Of a stretch of 64,000 bases of DNA, positions 28,101-35,956 are shown piece after piece (position 1 is the first letter of the stretch; every line of letters starts with the position of its first letter). The notes under the pieces are model-generated. The model did not search any database. It saw only the letters and a program-made list of their open reading frames with translations, and was not told the origin of the DNA. The stretch comes from Desulfovibrio mangrovi (GTDB lineage Bacteria; Desulfobacterota; Desulfovibrionia; Desulfovibrionales; Desulfovibrionaceae). Made by a program: the position numbers and the translations under genes. The stretch covers positions 2,852,001-2,916,000 of the forward strand of contig NZ_CP104208.1 in NCBI RefSeq assembly GCF_026230175.1, given 5' to 3'.

Positions 28101-28243
28101 AAGGCAAGGTGGACGAGATTGCCCGCTACTGCGAACAGGACGTGCGCATAACCCGCGATCTGTACCTGCACGGACGCGAGCACGGGTATGTGCTGTTCAC
28201 CAACAAGGCCAAGCAGAAGGTCCGCATTGTGGTGGACTGGTAG
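25172..28243 (+). CDS. Fused DUF1998 DEAD-box helicase and DEDD exonuclease (MrfA-MrfB-like)
   Basis: 1023 aa. Residues 1-760 are a superfamily 2 DNA helicase: TPTASGKT (residues 82-89), DEVH (194-197), SAT (231-233), GYPGTVMATMQRGGRVGRS and a DUF1998 domain ending in a four-cysteine cluster CGCELGCPSCVHSPKCG near 720. This matches B. subtilis MrfA/YprA. After a Pro/Thr/Ser-rich linker (about 766-848) comes a DnaQ-like nuclease resembling MrfB/YprB: LDVET, VVGFNILRFDYKVL and YCEQDVRITRDLY supply the acidic residues. In B. subtilis these are two proteins that repair mitomycin C damage; here one chain carries both. No clear ribosome site precedes the ATG. Confidence 0.88.
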   Translation: MHDEAEIIAEYVAALKASDRLGEQVIYHRVLPEAEAQFAPNRRPWPTAIRDLLAMQGIRELYAHQALATDYIRSGRHVVVATPTASGKTFVYNLPVIERFLQDRDARALYLFPLKALAQDQLKTFRQLTAHWPKEARPEAAIYDGDTTPHFRKKIRTNPPTVLMTNPEMLHLSILPHHEQWVQFLASLQFIVVDEVHTYRGVLGSHMAQLFRRLLRICKQYGITPTFIFCSATVGNPGELCQQLTGLPESDIQVITQSGAPQGKRHFVFLDPYESPSTAAIQLLKSALSRNLRTIVYTQSRKMTELISLWAGQKSGPYKERISAYRAGFLPEERREIEAKMSSGELLAVISTSALELGIDIGALDLCILVGYPGTVMATMQRGGRVGRSTQESAVVLVAGEDALDQYFMRHPQDFFERPAEHAVLNPHNPVILKRHLECAAAELSLRPAEQWLQAQDVQSAIRELELEGLLLRDADDTAIFAARKRPQRHVDLRGAGNSFHIQTTDGTVIGSVDGIKALRETHPGAVYLHKGTSWTVTSLDLETRTARVAEEKVDYYTRVRGNKDTEILEVLDQKVVWGTRICLGKLRVTERISGYERRSVRGGGNLLGIIPLDLPPQIFETEGLWFEIPMDVQRAMEDAFMHFMGSIHAIEHAAIGILPLLVMTDRNDLGGISTPMHAQVGKPAVFIYDGMPGGAGLTRLAFERAVDMFERTLAVIRDCGCELGCPSCVHSPKCGSGNRPIDKAGALDLLLRLASRDAASDEHLREQFVLQPVDHPTTTTRPAQFEPTAHSASARPETPDTATLPNESALCRGVDGAQRSEPVHPPLPAGGMPLAAQSPTSKFLPPARYAVLDVETQLSAQEVGGWNRAERMRVSIAVLYDSATDAFTAYTEDRMPEMLKLLEEFDLVVGFNILRFDYKVLSAYTTQNLATLPTLDMLDVIRKRLSYRVSLDNLGSATFDAPKSADGLQALKWWKEGKVDEIARYCEQDVRITRDLYLHGREHGYVLFTNKAKQKVRIVVDW

Positions 28244-28257
28244 ATCTGCCCCCCCCT

Positions 28258-28273
28258 GTCAGCGCCCGCTGAC
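28258..28273 (+). terminator. Weak hairpin after the helicase-nuclease gene
   Basis: GTCAGCG pairs with CGCTGAC 14 bases past the stop, but the following bases (GCCTCATTGC) have no T run, so termination here is doubtful. Confidence 0.3.
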
Positions 28274-28523
28274 GCCTCATTGCTGATTTCTCTTTTCCTT
28301 AACAGGAATGGTGTGCTATAAGAAGGGTTCCTGCCCTGTCCCTTGCGGTCAGAGCGGCTAACTCGATCATACTGCTGTCCCTGCAGATGTTGGAAACGGA
28401 AGGGGAACAACACCCCCAACGCCATTACGGACTGATATGGCGTGAACCGTTGTCCGGTCGTCCGCAGAGAGAGTCGGGCATTGTGCCCTACCCGTCACAC
28501 CCTGTTTGCTGGAGGAATATAGC

Positions 28524-31349
28524 ATGTTGCCGGCACCGTATGCTGATTTCTACAAGGAAGTCCTCGACGTCGTCCCCAAGCAGAATATCTACACCGACCC
28601 GCTCCGCGTGCTCGCGTACGGCACAGATGCGAGCTTTTACCGCCTCATCCCGAAGATGGTCATCGATACCAACGTAGAGGCTGAGGTTGTTCACATTCTC
28701 AAGCTTTCCAACAAGTACCGTGTTCCGGTGACCTTCCGCGCGGCCGGAACGAGCCTTTCCGGTCAGGCAGTTTCGGATTCCGTGCTGGTCCGTCTGGGCG
28801 ACGGCTGGCGCAAGTTCCGCATTTTTGACGATGCCACCCGCATCACCCTGCAGCCGGGCATCATCGGCACCAACGCCAACCGGCTGCTGGCCGAGTTCGG
28901 CAAGAAGATCGGACCGGACCCCGCATCCATCGATACCGCGAAAATCGGTGGCATTGTAGCGAACAACGCATCGGGCATGTGCTGCGGCGTAGCCGAGAAC
29001 AGCTACAAGACGCTGGACAAGATGCGGCTCGTGTTCTGGGACGGCACCGTGCTCGACACCTCGGACGACAAGAGCCGCGCGGAATTCTCGCGCAAGCATC
29101 CCAATATCCTTGAACGCATCCGTCTGCTGCGTCAGGAAGTGGTGGCGGATTCCGCCCTTTCCGACCAGATCGCCCGCAAGTTCAAAATCAAGAACACCAC
29201 CGGTTACAGCCTGAACGCGCTGGTGGACTTTGAAGATCCCTTCGACATCATCCAGCACCTGATGGTGGGCTCGGAAGGTTCGCTGGGCTTCATTTCCGAA
29301 GTCACCTACCGCACGGTGGTGGAACACCCCAACAAGGCATCCGCCCTGATCTTCTTCCCGGACATCAAGTCCGCGTGCGAGGCCACCATCATCCTGCGCG
29401 ACACGCCTGTTTCAGCCGTGGAACTGATGGACGACCGCGCACTGCGTTCCGTCTGCGGCAAGCCGGGCATGCCCGCATGCCTGTTGGGCGAAGTCGCGGA
29501 CAACACCACCGCCCTGCTGGTGGAAACCCGCGCCGGAACCAAGGCGCAGCTCACCAAGCAGATCGGCAAGATCACCAAATCCATTGAACACATTGCCAAG
29601 GTTGGCGATGTGGAATTCACCGACGTGCCTGCCGAGTTCAACCAGCTGTGGGCCGTGCGCAAGGGGCTGTTCCCCGCTGTGGGTGCCGTGCGCAAGGTGG
29701 GCACCACGGTCATTATCGAAGACGTGGCCTTCCCCATCAAGGAACTGGCAAACGCCACCCTCAGACTGCAAGAACTGCTCAAGAAATACGAATACAACGA
29801 AGCCATCATCTTCGGCCATGCGCTGGAAGGGAACCTGCACTTCGTGTTCACGCAGGACTTCTCCGAGGCCAAGGAAGTCATTCGCTATCAGGGCTTCATG
29901 GACGAAGTGTGCGCCATGGTCGTGAAGGACTACGACGGCTCGCTCAAGGCCGAGCACGGCACGGGCCGCAACATGGCTCCCTTTGTGGAAATGGAATGGG
30001 GCGCAGCCGCCTATCGCCTGATGAAGGAGATCAAGAACATCTTCGACCCCTACGGCCTGCTGAACCCCGGCGTCATCATCAACGAAGACGCAGAGGCGCA
30101 CATCCGCAACCTGAAGCCGCTGCCCGCCGCGCATTCCATTGTGGATACCTGTATCGAATGCGGCTTCTGCGAACCCATCTGCCCCTCACGCAACGTCACC
30201 TTCACCCCGCGCCAGCGCATTACCGCATGGCGCGAGATCAGCCGCATGAAGGCCGGCGACGAGAAGGACAAGCTGCTCAAGAAGCTCTTCTCCGACTACA
30301 GCTACTTTGGCGACAACACCTGCGCCACGGACGGCCTGTGCGCCACCCGCTGCCCGGTGAGCATCAACACCGGTTCGTTCATCAAGAAGCTGCGCGGCGA
30401 ACATGTGACCCCGCGTCAGGCCAAGGCTGCGGACTGGGTGGCAAGCAACTTCGGCACCGTTGCCAAGGTCGTGGCCAACACCCTGAAGGGCGTGAACCTT
30501 GCGCACAAGCTGCTGGGCACCACGGTAATGGATACCGGCTCGCAGACCCTGCGTGTGCTCACCCTGAAGAAACTGCCGCTGTGGAACAAGGAAATGCCCT
30601 CGGGCCTGAGCCCCGTGAAGCCGGTGCCTGTGAACCAGACCAACCCGCTCAAGGTGGTCTATTTCCCCAGCTGCATCAGCCGCACCATGGGCCCCTCGGA
30701 AGGCGATACGGAAAAAACCGAACTGCCCAGAAAGACCATCGCCCTGCTGCTCAAGGCGGGGTACGAAGTCATCTTCCCCGAGCGGCTGAACGAGCTGTGC
30801 TGCGGTCAGGCATTCGAATCCAAGGGCTTTGACGCGCAGGCGGACATGAAGTCCAAGGAACTCTCCGAAGCCCTGCTGAAGGCCAGCAACAACGGCGAAT
30901 ATCCCATCCTCAGCGATACCAGCCCCTGTCTGTACCGCATGAAGGATACCATGGATAAGCGCCTCACCCTGTTCGAACCCATCGAGTTCGTACTGACGCA
31001 CCTGAAGGACAAGCTCCGCTTCACCAAGGTGCCCAGATCCGTGGCCCTGCACGCCACCTGCACCGCCCGCAAAATGGGGCTGGACGGCAAGTTCAAGGAG
31101 CTGGCCGAACTGTGCGCCGAACAGGTTGTGATGCCGGAAAACGTGTTCTGCTGCGGCTTCGCAGGCGACCGGGGCTTCCGGTATCCGGAACTGAACAAGG
31201 CCGCGCTGGCCGAGCTGAAGGCGCAGGTGGAGCACTGCTCGGAAGGGTATTCCACCTCCCGCACCTGCGAGGTGGGTCTGGCGCTGCACGCCACCATTCC
31301 GTACCGGAACGTGATCTACCTTGTGGATGAGGCGACCAGACCGCTGTAA
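28524..31349 (+). CDS. FAD-linked oxidase with Fe-S and CCG domains (D-lactate or glycolate dehydrogenase type)
   Basis: 941 aa. Order: FAD_binding_4 (TFRAAGTSLSGQAVSD, GGIVANNASGMCCG), FAD-oxidase C-terminal domain (about 230-490, HALEGNLHFVFTQDF), two 4Fe-4S clusters (CIECGFCEPICPSR and CATDGLCATRCPV), then two cysteine-rich CCG repeats (PSCISR with ELCCGQAF; HATCTARKMG with ENVFCCGFAGDRG). This fuses what GlcD and GlcF do in separate subunits and matches Dld-II/LdhD enzymes that pass electrons from 2-hydroxyacids to menaquinone. Lactate is the likelier substrate in a sulfate reducer; glycolate is possible given nearby glcB. GGAGG 8 bases upstream fixes the ATG at 28524. Its terminator follows directly. 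Confidence 0.9.
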   Translation: MLPAPYADFYKEVLDVVPKQNIYTDPLRVLAYGTDASFYRLIPKMVIDTNVEAEVVHILKLSNKYRVPVTFRAAGTSLSGQAVSDSVLVRLGDGWRKFRIFDDATRITLQPGIIGTNANRLLAEFGKKIGPDPASIDTAKIGGIVANNASGMCCGVAENSYKTLDKMRLVFWDGTVLDTSDDKSRAEFSRKHPNILERIRLLRQEVVADSALSDQIARKFKIKNTTGYSLNALVDFEDPFDIIQHLMVGSEGSLGFISEVTYRTVVEHPNKASALIFFPDIKSACEATIILRDTPVSAVELMDDRALRSVCGKPGMPACLLGEVADNTTALLVETRAGTKAQLTKQIGKITKSIEHIAKVGDVEFTDVPAEFNQLWAVRKGLFPAVGAVRKVGTTVIIEDVAFPIKELANATLRLQELLKKYEYNEAIIFGHALEGNLHFVFTQDFSEAKEVIRYQGFMDEVCAMVVKDYDGSLKAEHGTGRNMAPFVEMEWGAAAYRLMKEIKNIFDPYGLLNPGVIINEDAEAHIRNLKPLPAAHSIVDTCIECGFCEPICPSRNVTFTPRQRITAWREISRMKAGDEKDKLLKKLFSDYSYFGDNTCATDGLCATRCPVSINTGSFIKKLRGEHVTPRQAKAADWVASNFGTVAKVVANTLKGVNLAHKLLGTTVMDTGSQTLRVLTLKKLPLWNKEMPSGLSPVKPVPVNQTNPLKVVYFPSCISRTMGPSEGDTEKTELPRKTIALLLKAGYEVIFPERLNELCCGQAFESKGFDAQADMKSKELSEALLKASNNGEYPILSDTSPCLYRMKDTMDKRLTLFEPIEFVLTHLKDKLRFTKVPRSVALHATCTARKMGLDGKFKELAELCAEQVVMPENVFCCGFAGDRGFRYPELNKAALAELKAQVEHCSEGYSTSRTCEVGLALHATIPYRNVIYLVDEATRPL

Positions 31350-31383
31350 CGGCTGGCCTGTGTTGCATGGAGACTGAAAGACA

Positions 31384-31414
31384 ACAGCCGGAGCATTTGC
31401 TCCGGCTGTTTTTT
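31384..31414 (+). terminator. Rho-independent terminator after the FAD/Fe-S dehydrogenase
   Basis: An 11-bp perfect stem (ACAGCCGGAGC / GCTCCGGCTGT), ATTT loop and T-run. Confidence 0.93.
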
Positions 31415-31443
31415 GTATCATTCAGCAACGTATGCTGACGGTC

Positions 31444-32022
31444 TCACTCTTTTCTCTTTGTCACGCGCTCGATTGGCGCTCCTATCAACTCGGCAAGCGC
31501 GTCATCATGCCGCAAGTAGACAACATATGGTTCTTTTTTTGCTGTATAGATATTCCACACAGGGACATTTACTGTCGTGCTACAATAAGGAATTTCCTTA
31601 ATCATCAACTCCGTCCTGATAACGGCCTGACACAAAACACGGTGCTCCCGGGACAGCAAGCCCCTCCTCATGACTATATGCACCCCGTCAGAGGCTATGA
31701 ATGCCCCCAGAGATAACAACATAACCGTATACAAAAACAAGAAAATCATAATGCCTATATCATCAGTGTTTAACCAGCCCTTTAACTGAAGGTCGCTTTC
31801 TGTACCCCAAAGCACCAGTGCTGTTATAAGAATGATCGCAACCTGAGATCTGCCTTTACAACTCACAAACACTTCCCCGGCGGGCTCGCAGTTGGCTCTG
31901 AATCTGCTGAGTGCATACACCTTCCTGTAATCGCCATAGCGCAACCGCAAGAACAGAAATACGGCAAAATGAGAGGCCAGATAAACCAGAGTTCCGACCG
32001 GAAGGGGAGAGGGAGCTTTCAT
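31444..32022 (-). CDS. Membrane protein of unknown function, paralog of the next gene
   Basis: 192 aa with a hydrophobic N-terminal helix (residues 8-25) and two more about 58-75 and 85-112, then a soluble C-terminal half that looks like a bacterial PH-like domain of beta strands (FIASDGVHIVMRRG, VWNIYTAKKEPYVVYLRH). It shares blocks with the upstream gene: RLRYGDYRKVYAL, ANCEPAGEV, FIASDG and ELIGAP. The ribosome site is weak. The two genes are 78 bases apart on the same strand. Lower GC than most neighbours. No family was recognised. Confidence 0.72.
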   Translation of the reverse strand: MKAPSPLPVGTLVYLASHFAVFLFLRLRYGDYRKVYALSRFRANCEPAGEVFVSCKGRSQVAIILITALVLWGTESDLQLKGWLNTDDIGIMIFLFLYTVMLLSLGAFIASDGVHIVMRRGLLSREHRVLCQAVIRTELMIKEIPYCSTTVNVPVWNIYTAKKEPYVVYLRHDDALAELIGAPIERVTKRKE

Positions 32023-32100
32023 ATCATGTTTCCCGTTAGCTAAAAGCTAAAGCAACAAACTTACAGCCGCGGCTTCTCTGAATGCAATACCGGCAATCCT

Positions 32101-32676
32101 TCATCGATCTAGCCATCGATCGACAGGTGCCCCAATCAGCGCGGCAAGCTCTTCGGAATGCCTGGCCGTAATGATATATTTCTCACCCCGAGAAGTATGT
32201 ATGCGCCATTCGTCATATCCCGCGACCTCTCCGAGGGCACCGGGGTAAGACCTGTTTGCCATTTCAGTCAGCACCACGTCTGAGCACGGAATGCAGTATT
32301 CACGCTTTTTGATGCCCTTACGCATAACCAGACTCTTCCCATCAGAGGCGATAAAGTCGCCCCAACCGCTCTGCCAGAGGCGGTAAATGAATACAAACAT
32401 GCACACAAAGCCGATCTTAGAGAGCATAGCCCCCCCTGCCGGGAGCACCACCTCGAGTATCCAGAATGAAAACGCCGCCACAAGGGACCCCAAGATCAAA
32501 TAAGGCCTGCAATACGTCACAGCCACTTCCCCTGCAGGCTGGCAATTGGCACTGAATCTGTGAAGGGCATAGGCCTTTCTGTAATCGCCATAGCGCGTTC
32601 GCAGGAACAGCATTACGACCCAGTGGGCGGCCAGAAAGAGCAATGTTGCGATAGGAAAAGGGAAAGATCCTTTCAT
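32101..32676 (-). CDS. Membrane protein of unknown function, tandem paralog
   Basis: 191 aa, same architecture as the following gene: N-terminal hydrophobic helix, RTRYGDYRKAYAL, ANCQPAGEVAV, a membrane hairpin (about 58-108), then a soluble domain with DFIASDGKSLVMRKG, a Cys pair in REYCIPCSDVVL, WRIHTSRGEKYIITARH and ELAALIGAPVDRW. The tandem copies probably arose by duplication and have diverged most in the membrane segments and the 145-160 loop. The function is unknown; a PH-like fold is an inference from the strand pattern and YcxB-like length. Confidence 0.72.
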   Translation of the reverse strand: MKGSFPFPIATLLFLAAHWVVMLFLRTRYGDYRKAYALHRFSANCQPAGEVAVTYCRPYLILGSLVAAFSFWILEVVLPAGGAMLSKIGFVCMFVFIYRLWQSGWGDFIASDGKSLVMRKGIKKREYCIPCSDVVLTEMANRSYPGALGEVAGYDEWRIHTSRGEKYIITARHSEELAALIGAPVDRWLDR

Positions 32677-33122
32677 GATTCACCCCGCTTTGCAGGACGA
32701 ATGAAGGAGAACCGCGTCAGAAAAGCGGCAGAGCAGGCGGAACGCGGCAGATCGGCGTCCCGAAACAAGGAAGGATTGTGCCCGCAACGGTGCCCTGCGG
32801 AAACGGAGGCATTGCAAAGGCACTGCTCTGGTGCGCAGGAAAAGCGGCCAAAAGACAGCCCAGATGGCAAGTCTGATCTCTGGGAAAACGGTAGGCCGGA
32901 AAGACGACAGTGCATTCGGGATAACTCCTCTCGGCACGCCCCGAGCACGCCGGTAACAAGTATCCCCCCTATGGGGCAGGAGTTTGCTACACAACCCCAG
33001 CTCCGTCAATTACTCATGTTAACATCCCTAATAAACTCACAATAAAAAGACAACACATCGTCACCTATTGATAAGCGTTCGGATGCACTCCGATCACTTT
33101 CAATGCTTCACCCCCTACGCAT
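32677..33122. other. 446-base gene-free region
   Basis: Several short open frames exist on both strands but have Ser/Arg/Cys-rich compositions unlike real proteins and no ribosome sites. The right third (32990-33090) is AT-rich. I see no structured RNA, terminator with a T tail or repeat here; it may hold the promoter of the paralog pair. Confidence 0.5.
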
Positions 33123-34148
33123 CTAGGCTTCCGGCTCGGCTACAGGTTCGCCGACAAGGGCACGTGCTCTCCACGTCTCCATGGCGGCAACCTTCCGCCT
33201 GCGCATGCCCGCCACTCTCAGCACCACAACGCCGCACAGAATGAGCGCCGCACCGGTCCATTGAATGGGGGTCATGCGCTCGCCCAGCGCCCAGTAGGCA
33301 ACAACAGCCGTCAGCGCCGGTTCCAAGGTCAGGATGATGTTCGCCACCGAGGAAGGCAGATAGCACAGGGACACGTTGTACAGCCCGAATCCCAGCAGGG
33401 TCGGACCTGCAGCGAGCACGAACAGGGCCAGCCAGCCGCCCCACTGGAGGCGCTCCGGTGCCATCTCGGAAAGGGAGGTCGCGGCAAGCCCCAGTTCCGG
33501 CTTCAGATTGCCCATGATCAGGTTTAACAGGGAAAGGAACAGCACCGCAAAGGCAAAGGTGTAAAGTAGTGTCACCCATGGCTGCAATCCGCGATTTCCG
33601 GCCGTGCGGCCCATGATGCTGTAGCCCGCATACAGCAGGCCGGAGGCGATGCCCGCCCCTGCTCCGAGCGCGTTCAGCCGCCATGTCTCCGCATTCAGGG
33701 CATCGGCCACCAACACGCAGCCAGCAATGCACAGAGCCACGGCAATCAGCTTGGAGACACCAAGCGCTTCACCAAAGAACATCCTGCCCAGCACCACCGT
33801 GTAGGCCGCCGAACAGTAGACCAGCACCGTCCCTACTGCGGCCCCGTTGAGAATGACCGTGGTGGTCCACATGGAATTGAACACCGCCAGCATGCCGCCG
33901 TAACAGACAAAGAACCTCCAGTGCTCGCGCAGAGGCTCCAGCACGGCAACGCCACGCAGCGCAAGGGCGCAGACAAGCACCGCACAGACCATGCTGTTAC
34001 GCCAGAAGGCCAGCACCATAGGGGCCAGGTGGTAGGTATCGCCGATATATTTGATCAGAATGCCCGTGAAGGACAGCATCACCGCGCTGGCTACGGCGAT
34101 GGTGTAGCCCTTGCCCGCGGCGCTGCCCGCTGTATCTGTTACGCTCAT
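33123..34148 (-). CDS. DMT-superfamily (EamA) transporter
   Basis: 341 aa with ten predicted transmembrane helices in two EamA repeats (SAVMLSFTGILIKYIG in the first, YAGYSIMGRTAG in the second, SSVANIILTLEPALTAVVAYW near the end of the second). Family members export or import amino acids, nucleobases or metabolites. AGGAGA 8 bases upstream sets the start at 34148. It diverges from a MocR-type regulator gene, a common pairing in which the regulator controls an exporter of an amino acid or vitamin B6-related compound; the shared inverted repeat supports this. Confidence 0.88.
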   Translation of the reverse strand: MSVTDTAGSAAGKGYTIAVASAVMLSFTGILIKYIGDTYHLAPMVLAFWRNSMVCAVLVCALALRGVAVLEPLREHWRFFVCYGGMLAVFNSMWTTTVILNGAAVGTVLVYCSAAYTVVLGRMFFGEALGVSKLIAVALCIAGCVLVADALNAETWRLNALGAGAGIASGLLYAGYSIMGRTAGNRGLQPWVTLLYTFAFAVLFLSLLNLIMGNLKPELGLAATSLSEMAPERLQWGGWLALFVLAAGPTLLGFGLYNVSLCYLPSSVANIILTLEPALTAVVAYWALGERMTPIQWTGAALILCGVVVLRVAGMRRRKVAAMETWRARALVGEPVAEPEA

Positions 34149-34212
34149 CCGTCTTCTCCTGTCAGAACCTGCTTTCACAACGAATTGTTCTGATAAACAG
34201 ATACCGGCAGGA

Positions 34213-34241
34213 TTGACCCCTTTGAAAGGCATGGTTTATAT
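34213..34241 (+). promoter_or_regulatory. Promoter of the MocR-type gene
   Basis: TTGACC, 17-base spacer, TTATAT. The -10 element lies inside the inverted repeat, so a bound regulator would block RNA polymerase. Confidence 0.55.
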
Positions 34242-34257
34242 GAAAAACAACCATGCC
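34228..34257. promoter_or_regulatory. Perfect inverted repeat between exporter and MocR genes (operator candidate)
   Basis: GGCATGGTT, 12 bases, AACCATGCC. Nine matched bases per arm with centres 21 bases apart, about two helical turns, fit a dimeric regulator. It lies 32 bases before the regulator ATG and 79 bases before the exporter start. Confidence 0.65.
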
Positions 34258-34289
34258 AATTTTACACCCTTTCCAAGGATGACAGCACA

Positions 34290-35819
34290 ATGCGTATTCC
34301 GCTGGACAGAGAGAGCGGCAGCCCGCTCTATTCACAGATCGCCGCCTTCATCCGCGAGGGCATAGAATCGCACGCCCTGCCTGCGGGCATGCGCCTGCCC
34401 GCCATACGCAAACTTGCCCTGGAGCTGGGGGTGAACCGCATCACGGTGGAAAACGCCTATGCAGAACTGGAGGCCGCCGGACTGCTTGCGGCCCGCGTAG
34501 GCAGCGGCACCTTCATCCTTCCGCCCTTCCCTGACGTACGCAGGAGCCCAGCCGCCTCAAGACATACGGAAGCTAGTACGAAGTGTAATACGAAGTGTGA
34601 CACATGGCCCGCATGGCAGCAGACCGTGGTGGAGCGCTTCAGTTCCCTGCCCGCCAAACCGCCCATTCCGCTGCTCACGCACAGCCCCGACAGAAACATC
34701 ATCTCGCTGAACTGCGGCAACAGCGATCCCGCCCTCTACCCACTGGATGAGCTGCGGGCCAGCCTGCGCGACACCCTGCGCAAGGAAGGCACCGATGCCG
34801 GTGAATATGCCGACATGGCCGGTTACGCCCCCCTGCGGCGCACCATTTCGCACGTGCTGGCGGATCAGGGCATTCCTGCCGCCACGGACGACATCATCAT
34901 CACCTCCGGCTCCCAGCAGGCCTTGGCACTGGTGACACAGCTGCTCACCCGCCATGGTGACACGGTCGTCACGGAAGGCCCCTCCTATGCCGACGGCATG
35001 GACCTGTTCCGCGCCCGCGGCCTGAACATCATCCAGATTCCCATGGATGCCGAGGGCATGCGCATGGACAAGCTGGAGGAAGCGCTCAGGGCACACAGCC
35101 CCAAGCTCATCTTCACCATGCCCAACTTCCAGAATCCCACAGGCATCTGCATGAGCGGACAACGCAGGCGGCAGCTGGTGCAGTTGGCCGCAGCCTATGC
35201 CGTGCCCCTTGTGGAAGATGATTTCGTGGGAGACCTGCGATACGAAGGACACGCCCAGCCCGCCCTGAAGGCGCTGGCGGCCAAGGGCGCATGCTTCTAC
35301 ATGGGCACCTTTTCCAAGATGCTCATGCCGGGGCTGCGCGTGGGGTACATGGTGGCGGAAGGCCCCGTGCGCGACCTGCTGGTGCGCTGCAAACGCCTGA
35401 ACGACATCTCCTCTTCAGGAGTCATCCAGCGGGCCCTGTACCGCTTCGTGTCCGTGGGCAGGCATCGCACGCACCTTTCCCGCTCGTGCAGCATCTACCG
35501 CAGACGACGCGACGCCCTGCTCGCCGCCTGCGCCGAATATCTGCCGGAGGACATCACGGTCAGCCCCGTTACAGGCGGCCTCTTCGCATGGTGCACCCTG
35601 CCGCCGGACCTGACCGCCACTGCCGTAACCGAAGCCGCCCTGAACAACGGGGTGGCCGTTGCTCCGGGTACAGCCTTTTTCCTCAATCCTGCGGATGGAG
35701 AACGATTCCTGCGGCTCAATGTCACCCTGCATGACGCGGAGGTGATACGTGAGGCCATGCGCAGGCTGGGGCGGGCCTGCGAAACGCTACGGCAACAACA
35801 GGATGCTTTTGCGAAATAA
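34290..35819 (+). CDS. MocR-type regulator (GntR HTH fused to PLP aminotransferase-like domain)
   Basis: 509 aa. Residues 1-75 are a GntR winged helix (GSPLYSQIAAFIREGIES, RLPAIRKLALELGVNRITVENAY, GLLAARVGSGTFI). Residues 125-500 are a fold-type I PLP domain: TSGSQQALALV, NFQNPTGICMS and the PLP-lysine in GTFSKMLMPGLRVGYM. MocR proteins use the PLP domain as an effector sensor and regulate PLP, GABA, taurine or transport genes. The linker contains a perfect in-frame 12-base duplication (34577-34600, one mismatch) coding TKCNTKCD. The divergent DMT transporter is its likely target. Confidence 0.92.
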   Translation: MRIPLDRESGSPLYSQIAAFIREGIESHALPAGMRLPAIRKLALELGVNRITVENAYAELEAAGLLAARVGSGTFILPPFPDVRRSPAASRHTEASTKCNTKCDTWPAWQQTVVERFSSLPAKPPIPLLTHSPDRNIISLNCGNSDPALYPLDELRASLRDTLRKEGTDAGEYADMAGYAPLRRTISHVLADQGIPAATDDIIITSGSQQALALVTQLLTRHGDTVVTEGPSYADGMDLFRARGLNIIQIPMDAEGMRMDKLEEALRAHSPKLIFTMPNFQNPTGICMSGQRRRQLVQLAAAYAVPLVEDDFVGDLRYEGHAQPALKALAAKGACFYMGTFSKMLMPGLRVGYMVAEGPVRDLLVRCKRLNDISSSGVIQRALYRFVSVGRHRTHLSRSCSIYRRRRDALLAACAEYLPEDITVSPVTGGLFAWCTLPPDLTATAVTEAALNNGVAVAPGTAFFLNPADGERFLRLNVTLHDAEVIREAMRRLGRACETLRQQQDAFAK

Positions 35820-35956
35820 TAGCACTATGCATCGGGGCACCGCCTGCTTGAAGCAATTACGCCTGCACCTCCCCTTACATGACAGAAATATTCGCTTGTC
35901 AAATAACACAAAGCAATTGTATTCGAAACCAGCACTCCATCTTTTTACGGTATTGC

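Noticed and set aside
28290-28325. Promoter before the FAD/Fe-S dehydrogenase (TATAAG-like element)
   Set aside because: The -10-like element has no acceptable -35 at 16-18 bases.
30186-31421. 411-codon leftward frame opposite the FAD/Fe-S dehydrogenase
   Set aside because: Antisense shadow; no domain recognised.
32560-33045. 161-codon rightward frame in the 446-base gap
   Set aside because: Partly antisense to the paralog gene; charged, low-complexity composition and no ribosome site.
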